DNA from: Zhenhengia yiwuensis
GTDB lineage: Bacteria; Bacillota; Clostridia; Lachnospirales; Cellulosilyticaceae
Length of the DNA: 64,000 bases
NCBI RefSeq assembly: GCF_014384995.1
Contig: NZ_JACRSY010000001.1
Span: 124,001 to 188,000 of the forward strand
Direction: 5' to 3'
Below, piece by piece: positions 1 through 8,346 of the stretch; position 1 is the first letter of the stretch, and the number at the start of each line of letters is the position of its first letter. Both the position numbers and the translations under genes were made by a program. The notes below the pieces were generated by a model that ran no database searches, had not been told where the DNA came from, and worked only from the letters and a program-made list of their open reading frames with translations.

Positions 1-119
1 CTATTGCTATTTATAGCGGTCTTACAGTTGATGAATTTGGCTTTATGGATTTATGTTATTCACCACCATTTAGCGGTGTGTGGGATACAGCACTGATTGC
101 ATCTAATACAGCTAAATAA
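1..119 (+). CDS. FAD-dependent disulfide oxidoreductase, C-terminal fragment
   Basis: This is the last 38 codons of a gene that begins before the window; the open frame runs from base 3 to a TAA at 117-119. The peptide contains LTVDEFGFMDLCYSPPFS followed by a helical tail. That pattern resembles the end of the dimerisation domain of pyridine-nucleotide disulfide oxidoreductases of the CoA-disulfide reductase/NADH oxidase type, where a D-L-x-Y-x-P-P-F motif lies near the C-terminus. The catalytic and cofactor-binding parts are outside the window, so the exact substrate cannot be told. An intrinsic terminator follows 15 bp downstream. Confidence 0.6.
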   Translation, partial: IAIYSGLTVDEFGFMDLCYSPPFSGVWDTALIASNTAK

Positions 120-133
120 TTAATAATCAAATC

Positions 134-166
134 AAAACATCAGTCTTTTAGGCTGATGTTTTTTAT
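134..166 (+). terminator. intrinsic terminator after the oxidoreductase
   Basis: AACATCAG (136-143) pairs with CTGATGTT (153-160), extended by wobble pairs toward a short loop, and is followed by a T-run. Confidence 0.8.
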
Positions 167-253
167 TTGCAAGAAAGTACATACTATAAGTGAAGCATAT
201 AAAACAAGGAAAAAATTACTAAAATAATCCGTAAATATAATTATATAATGATA

Positions 254-282
254 TTGACAATAAAAATAAAAAGTCATACAAT
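254..282 (+). promoter_or_regulatory. sigma-A promoter for the RHH gene
   Basis: TTGACA at 254-259, a 17-bp spacer and TACAAT at 277-282. The predicted start of transcription lies only about 15 nt before the start codon, so the leader is minimal. Confidence 0.75.
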
Positions 283-304
283 AATACCATAAAGAGGTGA
301 TGAG

Positions 305-952
305 ATGAAGAAAAGTGTATATAGTATCGTTCTTATGGATGATGTAGTAGAAGCAATAGATGCACTTGCCTATAGACTAGGAACAAGTCGCTCGAATTTA
401 ATTAATCAAATATTAGCAGAAAAGGTAGCACTCATTACCCCAGAAATGCAAATGAGAAATGTGTTTAATGAAGTAGAGAAGCTATTGGATGGCTATAGCC
501 ATTTTCAGATTCAACCTCAGGCAGCAGATTCTATGATGAGTATACGAAGTGTTTTAAGATATAAATATAATCCAACTATTCGGTATGCTATTACATTAGA
601 TCGAAGTGCAGGAAGTAGAATAGGTGAACTCAAGGTAATCTCTAGAACGCAGAGTGATGTTCTTCAAAAATACCTGTCACACTTTTTTGAGTTATGGACT
701 ATGCAGGAGAAGCAGGTAAAACTTCCAGGATGGCAAATTGATCAGGGAGGTAAGTGGATGCGTGAGCTCATTAAACAGGATGATAGGATTTGTGAAGGGG
801 AACAGATTGCAAGTGCTATTGCAGATTATATTAAAGCGGTAGATAAAGGGATTAAAATTTATTTCCAATATATCGATAATATACCGTATTTAAATAGGGA
901 ACTTAGCAATCATTTTAATACGTATATACAAAGTAGTTTAATACTTGTTTAA
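305..952 (+). CDS. ribbon-helix-helix domain protein
   Basis: This 215-residue protein opens with a segment (residues about 1-45) that looks like a ribbon-helix-helix DNA-binding fold: a short beta strand (VYSIVLMDDVV), then two helices with the TSRSNLINQIL turn typical of CopG/Arc-like regulators. The remaining 170 residues match no family I recognise. They are mixed alpha/beta, with no signal peptide or membrane segment. The ATG at 305 is preceded by a GAGGTG ribosome-binding site and a consensus promoter. It lies just upstream of clpB in the same direction, with only 33 bp between this stop and the clpB start and no terminator, so the two may be co-transcribed. A regulatory role, possibly autoregulation of the clpB unit, is inference. 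Confidence 0.6.
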   Translation: MKKSVYSIVLMDDVVEAIDALAYRLGTSRSNLINQILAEKVALITPEMQMRNVFNEVEKLLDGYSHFQIQPQAADSMMSIRSVLRYKYNPTIRYAITLDRSAGSRIGELKVISRTQSDVLQKYLSHFFELWTMQEKQVKLPGWQIDQGGKWMRELIKQDDRICEGEQIASAIADYIKAVDKGIKIYFQYIDNIPYLNRELSNHFNTYIQSSLILV

Positions 953-985
953 AATTAATACCTATAAATGAAGGAGGGTATTTGT

Positions 986-3586
986 ATGAATATGCAAAAG
1001 TTTACACAAAAATCATTAGAAGCTTTAAATCAAGCACAAAGCGTTACAATCAGTCATGAAAATACACAGGTTGATCAAGAGCATGTTTTCTATGCCCTTT
1101 TAGATCAAGAAGATGGACTTATTCCAAGTATTTTAACTAAAATGAACTGTGATGTAAAAGCTGTTAAAGAAGCGGTTGTAACAGCTATTAATAAAAAACC
1201 AAGAGTTTCAGGACCAGGTAGAGAGCCGGATAAGATTTATATTTCACAAGATGTAGATAAAATGCTTGTGAAGAGTGAAAAAATAGCTGGAAAGATGCAA
1301 GACGATTATATTTCTGTAGAACATATTATGCTTGCACTTATTGAGACTGCTAACTATGAAGTAAGTAATATACTTCGTGCTTATAATATTAATAAGAAAA
1401 ACTTCAGTGAAGTGCTTAAAACAGTGCGTGGTGCTAGCCGTGTAACAAGTGATGCACCAGAAGGCACATATGATGTACTTTCTAAATATGGTTATGATCT
1501 AGTACAACGTGCAAGAGATGGCAAGCTAGACCCTGTTATTGGTCGCGATAGTGAAATTCGTAATGTTATCCGTATTCTTTCTCGTAAGACAAAGAATAAT
1601 CCAGTTCTTATTGGTGAACCTGGCGTAGGTAAAACAGCTATTGCAGAAGGACTTGCACAACGTATTTTAAATGGTGATGTTCCAGAAAGTCTTAAAGATA
1701 AAACAATCTTCTCACTTGATATGGGGGCACTCATTGCAGGGGCTAAATTTAGAGGAGAGTTTGAAGAACGTCTTAAAGCTGTACTTGAGGAAATTAAGAA
1801 AAGTGAGGGGCGTATTATCTTATTCATTGATGAAATTCATAATATTGTAGGAGCAGGTAAAACAGAAGGCTCTATGGATGCAGGTAACCTTCTTAAACCA
1901 ATGCTTGCAAGAGGGGAGCTTCATTGTATAGGCGCGACTACTCTTAATGAACATCGTCAATACATTGAGAAAGATGCAGCGCTTGAAAGACGTTTTCAAC
2001 CTGTTATGGTAAGTGAACCTACTGTAGAAGATACTATTGCTATTTTACGTGGTCTTAAGGAACGCTATGAAATTTATCATGGTGTACAAATTCAGGATAA
2101 TGCTCTCATTGCAGCAGCTACACTTTCAGACCGTTATATTTCAGAGCGTTTCTTACCAGATAAAGCTATTGACCTTGTAGATGAGGCATGTGCTATGCTT
2201 CGTACAGAAATGGATTCTATGCCAACAGAGCTTGATGAGATTGCACGTAAAGTCATGCAACTTGAGATAGCAGAAGCGGCTCTTAAAAAAGAAGAGGATG
2301 CTGTTTCTAGAGAAAATCTTAAAGAGACAAGAAAAGAACTAGCAGAACTTAAAGATAAATTTAATGCAATGCACATCAAATGGGAAAACGAAAAAGAATT
2401 GATTACTTCTGTAAGAAATACAAAAGAAGAAATTGAACAAGCTACAGCAACTATGCAGAAATATGAACGCGATTATGACCTTAATAAAGTCGCAGAATAT
2501 AAATACGGTATTATTCCGGGACTTGAGAAAAAACTCAAAGAAGCTGAGGAAAAAGTCCATGAGCTAGGTGAAGCAGGGCTCCTTCGTGATAAGGTAAATG
2601 AAGAAGAAATTGCAAAAATTATTTCAAGATGGACTCATATTCCAGTGACAAAATTGATGGAAGGTGAACGTCATAAACTCCTTCGTTTAGAAGAAATTAT
2701 CCATAAACGTGTTATTGGACAGGAGGAAGCTGTATCCAAAGTAAGCGATGCTATTATTCGTGCACGTGCGGGTATTAAAGATCCACGTAGACCAATTGGT
2801 TCCTTCTTATTCTTAGGACCAACAGGTGTAGGTAAAACAGAACTCGCTAAGGCTCTTGCAGAATCACTCTTTGATGACGAAAATGCTATGATTCGTATTG
2901 ATATGAGTGAGTATATGGAAAAACATGCAGTGGCAAGACTTATTGGAGCACCTCCAGGGTATGTAGGATATGAAGAAGGTGGTCAGCTTACAGAAGCTGT
3001 AAGACGTAAACCTTATGCAGTTATTCTTTTTGATGAAGTTGAAAAAGCACATCCAGATATCTTTAATGTGCTGCTGCAAGTATTAGATGATGGGCGTATT
3101 ACAGATTCTAAAGGGCGTACAGTAGACTTTAAAAATACTATTATTATCTTAACTTCTAATATTGGCTCTGACCTTATTTTAGAAGGTATTACAGATACGG
3201 GTGAAATTACAAATGAGGTAGAGGAAGGTGTTAATAATAGATTAAAAATGCATTTTAGACCTGAATTCCTTAACCGTCTAGACGATATTGTTATTTATAA
3301 ACCACTTATGAAAGAACAAATTATCCAGATTGTAGACTTACTTGTGACAGACCTTAACAGACGTTTAGCGGATAGACAGCTTAGTGTAAAACTTACTCAT
3401 GAGGCAAAGGTTTATCTTGCAGAACAAGGCTTTGATCCTGTATTTGGAGCAAGACCACTTAAACGTTTCTTACAGCGTAAAGTAGAAACACTGATTGGGC
3501 GTATGCTTATTGCTAATGATGTAGAACCGTTCTCAACCTTTGTAGTAGATTATGATGGGCAAGAACTTAAAATTTCAATAGAATAG
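986..3586 (+). CDS. clpB: ATP-dependent disaggregase ClpB
   Basis: ClpB is a hexameric AAA+ chaperone that threads aggregated proteins through its pore, working with DnaK. The 866-residue length fits the family. The order is an N-terminal Clp repeat domain, a first AAA module with Walker A GEPGVGKT near residue 209, a long middle coiled coil (about 400-520), a second AAA module with GPTGVGKT near residue 611, and the C-terminal D2-small domain. The coiled-coil middle domain and the lack of a ClpP-docking tripeptide loop that I can see separate it from ClpA/ClpC. I chose the ATG at 986 because AAGGAGG at 971-977 lies 8 nt upstream; an in-frame ATG at 968 would put that site inside the gene. 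No CIRCE or CtsR-like operator was recognised upstream. It ends in a strong terminator. Confidence 0.95.
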   Translation: MNMQKFTQKSLEALNQAQSVTISHENTQVDQEHVFYALLDQEDGLIPSILTKMNCDVKAVKEAVVTAINKKPRVSGPGREPDKIYISQDVDKMLVKSEKIAGKMQDDYISVEHIMLALIETANYEVSNILRAYNINKKNFSEVLKTVRGASRVTSDAPEGTYDVLSKYGYDLVQRARDGKLDPVIGRDSEIRNVIRILSRKTKNNPVLIGEPGVGKTAIAEGLAQRILNGDVPESLKDKTIFSLDMGALIAGAKFRGEFEERLKAVLEEIKKSEGRIILFIDEIHNIVGAGKTEGSMDAGNLLKPMLARGELHCIGATTLNEHRQYIEKDAALERRFQPVMVSEPTVEDTIAILRGLKERYEIYHGVQIQDNALIAAATLSDRYISERFLPDKAIDLVDEACAMLRTEMDSMPTELDEIARKVMQLEIAEAALKKEEDAVSRENLKETRKELAELKDKFNAMHIKWENEKELITSVRNTKEEIEQATATMQKYERDYDLNKVAEYKYGIIPGLEKKLKEAEEKVHELGEAGLLRDKVNEEEIAKIISRWTHIPVTKLMEGERHKLLRLEEIIHKRVIGQEEAVSKVSDAIIRARAGIKDPRRPIGSFLFLGPTGVGKTELAKALAESLFDDENAMIRIDMSEYMEKHAVARLIGAPPGYVGYEEGGQLTEAVRRKPYAVILFDEVEKAHPDIFNVLLQVLDDGRITDSKGRTVDFKNTIIILTSNIGSDLILEGITDTGEITNEVEEGVNNRLKMHFRPEFLNRLDDIVIYKPLMKEQIIQIVDLLVTDLNRRLADRQLSVKLTHEAKVYLAEQGFDPVFGARPLKRFLQRKVETLIGRMLIANDVEPFSTFVVDYDGQELKISIE

Positions 3587-3600
3587 AAATAGAGAGATTA

Positions 3601-3636
3601 AAAAAGAGGTTTTCGCGAAAGGAAAGCCTCTTTTTT
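3601..3636 (+). terminator. terminator of clpB
   Basis: A 14-bp stem with one G-T pair (3601-3614 with 3622-3635), a 7-nt loop and a T-run. Confidence 0.85.
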
Positions 3637-3655
3637 AATACAACAATATAAATGA

Positions 3656-3704
3656 AACAATGTTATATTTATATATTTACAATAAAACATTGTTGTGATA
3701 TATT
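3656..3704 (+). promoter_or_regulatory. promoter and inverted repeat before the bactofilin operon
   Basis: TTTACA at 3676-3681, a 17-bp spacer and TATATT at 3699-3704 form a good sigma-A promoter. A perfect 9-bp inverted repeat (AACAATGTT at 3656-3664, AACATTGTT at 3686-3694) brackets the -35 box and reaches into the spacer. That is a good place for a repressor operator; the protein that binds it is unknown. Confidence 0.6.
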
Positions 3705-3743
3705 AAATTTAACATAGAAAATAGAGAAGAGGAGATGTTTTAA

Positions 3744-4484
3744 ATGAGAAATAGAGATTTGCATATTAGTGGAGCAGGGAGTTATCCAGGAGGAGAATTT
3801 GATAGTGTATCAATTAGTGGTTCTGGGAAAATAAATGGAGATATACGCTGTAAGAGTTTCTCAGGGTCTGGTGCAAGTAAAGTTGTAGGAAATGTTGTAT
3901 GTGAAAGGTTTAGCTGTTCAGGTTCAGGAAAAGTAACGGGTAATGTAGAAGGGTTAGAGATTAAAGCCAGTGGATGTTGTAAAATAGAAGGCGATGTTAA
4001 AGGGGGAAGCTTATCTGTATCTGGTGCTACAAAAATAGTAGGTAGCGTAAAGGGAGAAATAGTTTGTGGTTCAGGTGCTTTATCAGTAGGGAAAAATATA
4101 GAAGCTGAAGAAGTACGCATAGATGGTAGTATTAAAAATGAAGGAACTATTAATGCTGAAAAAGTAATTATTGAATGTAGAAGTGGTAATGGAACTTGTT
4201 CTTTTAATGAGATTGGTGCATCTACTGTTTCTATTAATGGCTATAGTGAAACATCTAGACCATATCTTTACAAGCTTTTTGGTATGTTTACTGGTGGGAG
4301 CATGGAGGGTATAACAGGTAATTTAATCGAGGGAGATACTATTTATGTAGCTAATGCTAAGGTAGATACCATTAGGGGAGAGCATATAACACTTGGACCT
4401 AATGCGGAGGTAAGATGCGTAGAATATACTCAAGAAATTAAAGTGAGTGAGACTGCTATTGTAAAAGATATAATTAAGCTATAG
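3744..4484 (+). CDS. bactofilin / polymer-forming cytoskeletal protein, first copy
   Basis: The 246-residue sequence is a run of short beta strands punctuated by glycine (SGSGKINGDIRCKSFSGSG and similar), the signature of the right-handed beta-helix of bactofilins. These are nucleotide-independent cytoskeletal polymers. A second block (about 165-240) repeats the pattern after a short spacer, so the protein is longer than a minimal bactofilin of about 110-150 residues. There is no signal peptide or transmembrane helix. The ATG at 3744 is preceded by GAGGAG. The stop is followed after 11 bp by a second bactofilin and then a YhbD-like gene. The same gene set occurs in Bacillus subtilis (yhbE, yhbF, yhbD), where the two bactofilins were linked to flagellar assembly; a similar role here is inference. 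Confidence 0.8.
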   Translation: MRNRDLHISGAGSYPGGEFDSVSISGSGKINGDIRCKSFSGSGASKVVGNVVCERFSCSGSGKVTGNVEGLEIKASGCCKIEGDVKGGSLSVSGATKIVGSVKGEIVCGSGALSVGKNIEAEEVRIDGSIKNEGTINAEKVIIECRSGNGTCSFNEIGASTVSINGYSETSRPYLYKLFGMFTGGSMEGITGNLIEGDTIYVANAKVDTIRGEHITLGPNAEVRCVEYTQEIKVSETAIVKDIIKL

Positions 4485-4495
4485 GGAGGATGGAT

Positions 4496-5206
4496 ATGGC
4501 TAGTGGAAATGTTGTAATAATGGGCGATGGCAAGTGTATAGAAGGGACTTATAATAAAGTACGTATTATGGGAAATGGAGAAGTTGATGGGAGCATAAAG
4601 TGTAATAAATTTTCTTCAGCAGGTAGTGCTGAAGGAAATGGAAGCATACAGTTTTGTAAATGTAAAACAGCTGGATATTTTGGTTTTAAGGGATACTTAG
4701 AAGGTAATGAATTGCAGATAATGGGTTATGGGCAAGTAGATGGACATATTAAAGTAGATACATTTAGAGCATATGGTATGCTTAATCTTACGGATACATT
4801 GCAAGCTGAAACATTCATTTTAAGAGGTGGAATAGAGCAGGCACAAGCTATCCATTGTGAACAAATTTTCATAGAACTTCTAGGGGGATGCAATGTAAAG
4901 GAAATAGGTGGGGGAGAAATTCGTATAGGAAAAACAGTTAAAATTGTAGAAAGTGGGTTAAAAAACAAATTCTTAAGTAGTGTAAAAATAAAGGTAGGGG
5001 ATGAGAATAGCCGATTAGAGGCAGAAGTGATAGAAGGAGATACTATTTATGTAGATACAGCTAAAATAGGAGTTGTAAGAGGGAAACATATAGAGATTGG
5101 ACCAAAGTGTGAGATTGATAAAATTGAATATAGTGAATCACTTAAGATTCATGAAAGTGCTAAAATAGGCCAACAGATCCAAATAACAACAAGAAGAGAC
5201 AGGTGA
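4496..5206 (+). CDS. bactofilin / polymer-forming cytoskeletal protein, second copy
   Basis: A 236-residue paralogue of the preceding gene with the same glycine-spaced beta-helix pattern (VRIMGNGEVDGSIKCNKFSS). It has the same closing block, EGDTIYVDTAKIGVVRGKHI, which is nearly identical in layout to EGDTIYVANAKVDTIRGEHI in the first copy. The two therefore arose by duplication and may co-polymerise. I prefer the ATG at 4496, six bases after GGGAGG; the in-frame ATG at 4490 abuts that site. It overlaps the beginning of the following YhbD-like gene or abuts it, depending on the start chosen there. Confidence 0.8.
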   Translation: MASGNVVIMGDGKCIEGTYNKVRIMGNGEVDGSIKCNKFSSAGSAEGNGSIQFCKCKTAGYFGFKGYLEGNELQIMGYGQVDGHIKVDTFRAYGMLNLTDTLQAETFILRGGIEQAQAIHCEQIFIELLGGCNVKEIGGGEIRIGKTVKIVESGLKNKFLSSVKIKVGDENSRLEAEVIEGDTIYVDTAKIGVVRGKHIEIGPKCEIDKIEYSESLKIHESAKIGQQIQITTRRDR

Positions 5207-5211
5207 TGAAT

Positions 5212-5832
5212 ATGGAGGAACTTATTTCAAAAAAAGAATTATTAGAACAAACAGGAATTTCCTATGGACAGCTTTATAGGTGGAAACGTAAAAATATTAT
5301 TCCTGAAGAATGGTTTATAAAAAAATCTGTTTCAACAGGGCAGGAAACTTTCTTTCCCAGGGAGAAAATTTTAGACCGTATTGAAATGATAGTCAATATG
5401 AAAGATGAGGCTTCTTTAGATGATTTAGCCAAGATGTTTAGTGTAGAATTTGAACATGCTAATCTAGATTTAGATAGACTCATCAGAAAAAGTGTTATTA
5501 CAGAGCATGTTATTAACATTTATAAAGATATTACGGGGAGTAAAAAGATTGACACCATAGAACAGGTAGTAGGGATTAAGGTCCTTAAAGATAAACTGAC
5601 GGCAGGGGAGTTAACTTTACCTGAGTGTCAGGAACTTATTCGTTTTATTCATGCCCATTTTGAAGCACTTACAGGTGAGAGTAATAGAATCTATGTGTTA
5701 AGAGCTATGGGGGTACCTTTTGTTATGGGTGTTAAATCAGAACAAGATATTGTCTTTAATGATAATTATAGAATGGTAACATGGGTAAATTTATATGATG
5801 AAATAAGCACTATTAAATTTGAACTTATGTAA
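5212..5832 (+). CDS. YhbD-like DUF4004 family protein with MerR-type HTH
   Basis: About 206 residues. The N-terminus (LISKKELLEQTGISYGQLYR and on to residue 60) is a MerR-like winged helix, including the W-K-R-K-x-I-I-P-E-x-W-F stretch. A helical remainder lacks known catalytic motifs. The arrangement matches Bacillus YhbD (DUF4004), which sits beside two bactofilin genes, as this one does. Three starts are possible: GTG 5203, ATG 5206 (overlapping the previous stop) and ATG 5212. The last has AGGTG at the best spacing. Because it is the final gene of the bactofilin operon, it may regulate that operon, but it could also be a structural partner. A shared convergent terminator follows. Confidence 0.75.
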   Translation: MEELISKKELLEQTGISYGQLYRWKRKNIIPEEWFIKKSVSTGQETFFPREKILDRIEMIVNMKDEASLDDLAKMFSVEFEHANLDLDRLIRKSVITEHVINIYKDITGSKKIDTIEQVVGIKVLKDKLTAGELTLPECQELIRFIHAHFEALTGESNRIYVLRAMGVPFVMGVKSEQDIVFNDNYRMVTWVNLYDEISTIKFELM

Positions 5833-5925
5833 TTTAAACTTCTATAATTTAAACGGCAATAGCTCATCAAGTAAGAAGGTAAATATAAAGAAATGCATAC
5901 AGCACAAGCTAAGTGGTATGTATTA

Positions 5926-5963
5926 AAAAAGAGCAAGTATAAAGATTATACTTGCTCTTTTTT
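5926..5963. terminator. bidirectional terminator, yhbD-like / yitT
   Basis: GAGCAAGTAT (5931-5940) pairs with ATACTTGCTC (5949-5958), flanked by A6 and T6 so it works on both strands for the two convergent genes. Confidence 0.85.
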
Positions 5964-6816
5964 AATTATTTTGTTCAAGTGATAAGAAGCCACGACCGTT
6001 TCCAATTACTTGTGCTACGTCAGAAACAGTGACAAAGGCATGGCTATCATGCGCAGATACAATGTGTTTGAGTTTAGCAACTTCTCGTAAGTTTACATTT
6101 GCATAAAGAATATATTTATTTTGATGAGTATAACCACCTATAGCAGGAACAATAGTTACACCTCTATTCATGACTTCCATAATATCTTTGGCGATAGCTT
6201 GACCTGTATCAGGAGAGGTAATGATGGAGACTGTACGACGTCTGTTAAGTCCATCTACTACATAATTTGTAGTTTGACTGCTAATAAACATACTTGCTGC
6301 AGTTAAGATGGAAATATCAATACCAAATGCAAAGATAGAAGTCAACATAATGACCATATTGATAGAAAGAATAACATTTCCCATACTAAATGAGAAAAAC
6401 TTATTCAGGATTTTAGCTATAATGTCTGTTCCTCCAACAGAAGCATCACCTCTAAAGAGAATTCCCATGCCTAGGCCATTTAAAAGACCTGCTACAAGAA
6501 TAATAGTAAGAGGACTTTGAGTTGGAATGACAAAGCCATTGGTTAGTTCAAGCCAAAATGAAAAGCATATCATACCAAGTAAACTAAAGTAGATGAATCT
6601 TCTTTTGAGAAAAATGAAAGCTAGTATAAAGAGTGGAATATTAAGTAAAATATTCGTCAAACTTAAATTCGTACCAGCTAAAAAATGTAGGAATAAAGAA
6701 ATACCACTGATGCCCCCACTAAGCATCTGATTTGGAACAAGAATCCCATTAACTGCGATAGCCATTAGAAAAGTTCCAAGCAAAATAGAAAAAATACTTT
6801 TAATCTTGTTATTCAT
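5962..6816 (-). CDS. YitT family membrane protein
   Basis: A 284-residue integral membrane protein with about five hydrophobic helices in its first 180 residues (LLGTFLMAIAVNGILVPNQM onward, with the GLGMGILFRGDASVGGTDI loop), followed by a soluble C-terminal domain of about 90 residues. This is the YitT/DUF161 plus DUF2179 architecture, common in Firmicutes and without a settled biochemical role. I chose the ATG at 6816 because GGAG lies 9 nt upstream on the minus strand; an in-frame ATG at 6831 would place that site in the coding region. A consensus promoter lies about 50 bp upstream. It stands alone in its transcription unit. Confidence 0.85.
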   Translation of the reverse strand: MNNKIKSIFSILLGTFLMAIAVNGILVPNQMLSGGISGISLFLHFLAGTNLSLTNILLNIPLFILAFIFLKRRFIYFSLLGMICFSFWLELTNGFVIPTQSPLTIILVAGLLNGLGMGILFRGDASVGGTDIIAKILNKFFSFSMGNVILSINMVIMLTSIFAFGIDISILTAASMFISSQTTNYVVDGLNRRRTVSIITSPDTGQAIAKDIMEVMNRGVTIVPAIGGYTHQNKYILYANVNLREVAKLKHIVSAHDSHAFVTVSDVAQVIGNGRGFLSLEQNN

Positions 6817-6864
6817 CACACAAGTCTCCATAAATATGTATTATTCAACTAAAGCAATGTGTCA

Positions 6865-6893
6865 ATTATACCTTTTTAAAAGTTAAAAATCAA
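6865..6893 (-). promoter_or_regulatory. sigma-A promoter for the YitT gene
   Basis: On the minus strand TTGATT (6893-6888), a 17-bp spacer and TATAAT (6870-6865). Confidence 0.7.
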
Positions 6894-6953
6894 CAAGATA
6901 GAACGTAATTTTAGTAAGAACCAAAAAATACTAACATTTATATAAAATTACTC

Positions 6954-6982
6954 TTAACGGAGGGACTTATACATGATATGAT
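6954..6982 (+). promoter_or_regulatory. candidate extended -10 promoter for the hexokinase operon
   Basis: TTAACG at 6954-6959, a 17-bp spacer and TATGAT at 6977-6982, preceded by TGA (an extended -10 TGn). The -35 match is only partial. Confidence 0.5.
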
Positions 6983-7032
6983 AAGGTAGAAAATGATTAA
7001 AGTTTGAATGTGATAAAGGAAAGGGAAAGAAT

Positions 7033-8325
7033 ATGTCAAAGACAATTATTACTCAATTTTTAAGTCAGCATGGCATGTACTATGGCGATCTTAACTTTGA
7101 AGCAGAATGCCAAAAGTTTATTGAAGAAATGGATAAGGGCTTATCTACAGAAGGTAGTAGTTTAGCTATGATTCCTACATATTTATCTGTAAAAAATGAG
7201 ATTCAAATGAATAAACCAGCTGTTGTTATTGATGCAGGTGGGACGAACTTCAGAGTAGGTCTTGTAAGCTTTGATGATAACATGAAAGCTTCAGTAAGCG
7301 ATTTTTCTAAAACACAAATGCCAGGTATTGCACGTGAACTTAGTAAACAAGAATTTTTCGGTGCTTTAGTAGATCATACAAAAGAAGTGGCTGAAAAATC
7401 TACAGATATAGGTTTTTGCTTCTCTTACCCTACAGAGATTAATAAAGACAAAGATGGTGTCCTTCTTTACTGGACAAAAGAAGTAAAAGCACCAGAAGTT
7501 GTAGGTGAAAAAATTGGTGCTAACCTTGTAGCTGGGTTAAAAGAAGTGGATGGTAAAGATCGCACAGTAGCCATCTTAAATGATACAGTAGCAACACTTC
7601 TTGGTGGTAAAGGAATTACGAGTCATCGCGTATTTGATGGATATATTGGTTTCATCTTTGGTACAGGGACAAACCTTTGCTATATTGAAAATGTAGACGC
7701 TATTACTAAAATCAATGATGCAGAAGATCAAACAATGATTATCAATACAGAATCTGGTGGTTATAACAAACTACCAAGAGGGATAATGGATGCTAAGCTT
7801 GATGAAACTTCTAACAATCCTGGAGAGTATCAGTTAGAAAAAATGGTAAGTGGTAGATACTTAGGACCACTTGTACAAGAGGTGTTAAAAGGTGCAGCAA
7901 GTGAAGGGATATTCTCAGCTGAATGTAATAAGGCTTTATTACAACTTGAAGGCTTAGAGCTTATTGATGTAAGCTTCTTTATGGCTGCCCCACACAATCA
8001 AGAAAATGTACTTGTAAAATGTAATGCAGAAGAGGCAGATACAACACTTATGTATGAATTAATTGATGCTATGATTGAGCGTGCAGCTAAAATCTGTGCA
8101 ATCAAATTAAGTGCATGTATTCTTAAAACAAATACAGGTCGTGATATGGCAAGACCTGTAGCTATTGTTGGAGAAGGGACTACTTTCTACAAGCTTAAAG
8201 GCTATAAAGAAAAACTTGACTATTATATGAAAGCTTACCTTGTAAAAGAGCATGGTCACTACTATGAATTTATCAAAGGTGAAGATCTTAACTTAATTGG
8301 AACAGCTATTGCTGCATTATCATAA
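7033..8325 (+). CDS. hexokinase
   Basis: A 430-residue hexokinase of the eukaryote-like hexokinase family, which phosphorylates hexoses with ATP in the cytoplasm. It is not a short ROK glucokinase. The phosphate-binding signature DAGGTNFR is at residues 67-74. The second ATP-site motif FGTGTNLCYIE follows around 212-222, and a C-terminal IVGEGTTFYKLKGYK segment matches the adenosine-binding part. The length is near the usual 420-480 of this family. RBS AAGGAAAGGGAAAG precedes the ATG. It is the first gene of an operon with mannose-6-phosphate isomerase (21-bp gap) and a PduL-type acyltransferase (10-bp gap), so it feeds glucose and probably mannose into glycolysis. Confidence 0.88.
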   Translation: MSKTIITQFLSQHGMYYGDLNFEAECQKFIEEMDKGLSTEGSSLAMIPTYLSVKNEIQMNKPAVVIDAGGTNFRVGLVSFDDNMKASVSDFSKTQMPGIARELSKQEFFGALVDHTKEVAEKSTDIGFCFSYPTEINKDKDGVLLYWTKEVKAPEVVGEKIGANLVAGLKEVDGKDRTVAILNDTVATLLGGKGITSHRVFDGYIGFIFGTGTNLCYIENVDAITKINDAEDQTMIINTESGGYNKLPRGIMDAKLDETSNNPGEYQLEKMVSGRYLGPLVQEVLKGAASEGIFSAECNKALLQLEGLELIDVSFFMAAPHNQENVLVKCNAEEADTTLMYELIDAMIERAAKICAIKLSACILKTNTGRDMARPVAIVGEGTTFYKLKGYKEKLDYYMKAYLVKEHGHYYEFIKGEDLNLIGTAIAALS

Positions 8326-8346
8326 TCAAAACAAAGGAGACTTAAT

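Noticed and set aside
1492..3079. Minus-strand ORFs opposite clpB
   Set aside because: They are shadows of a fully conserved gene, with no start signals or family likeness.
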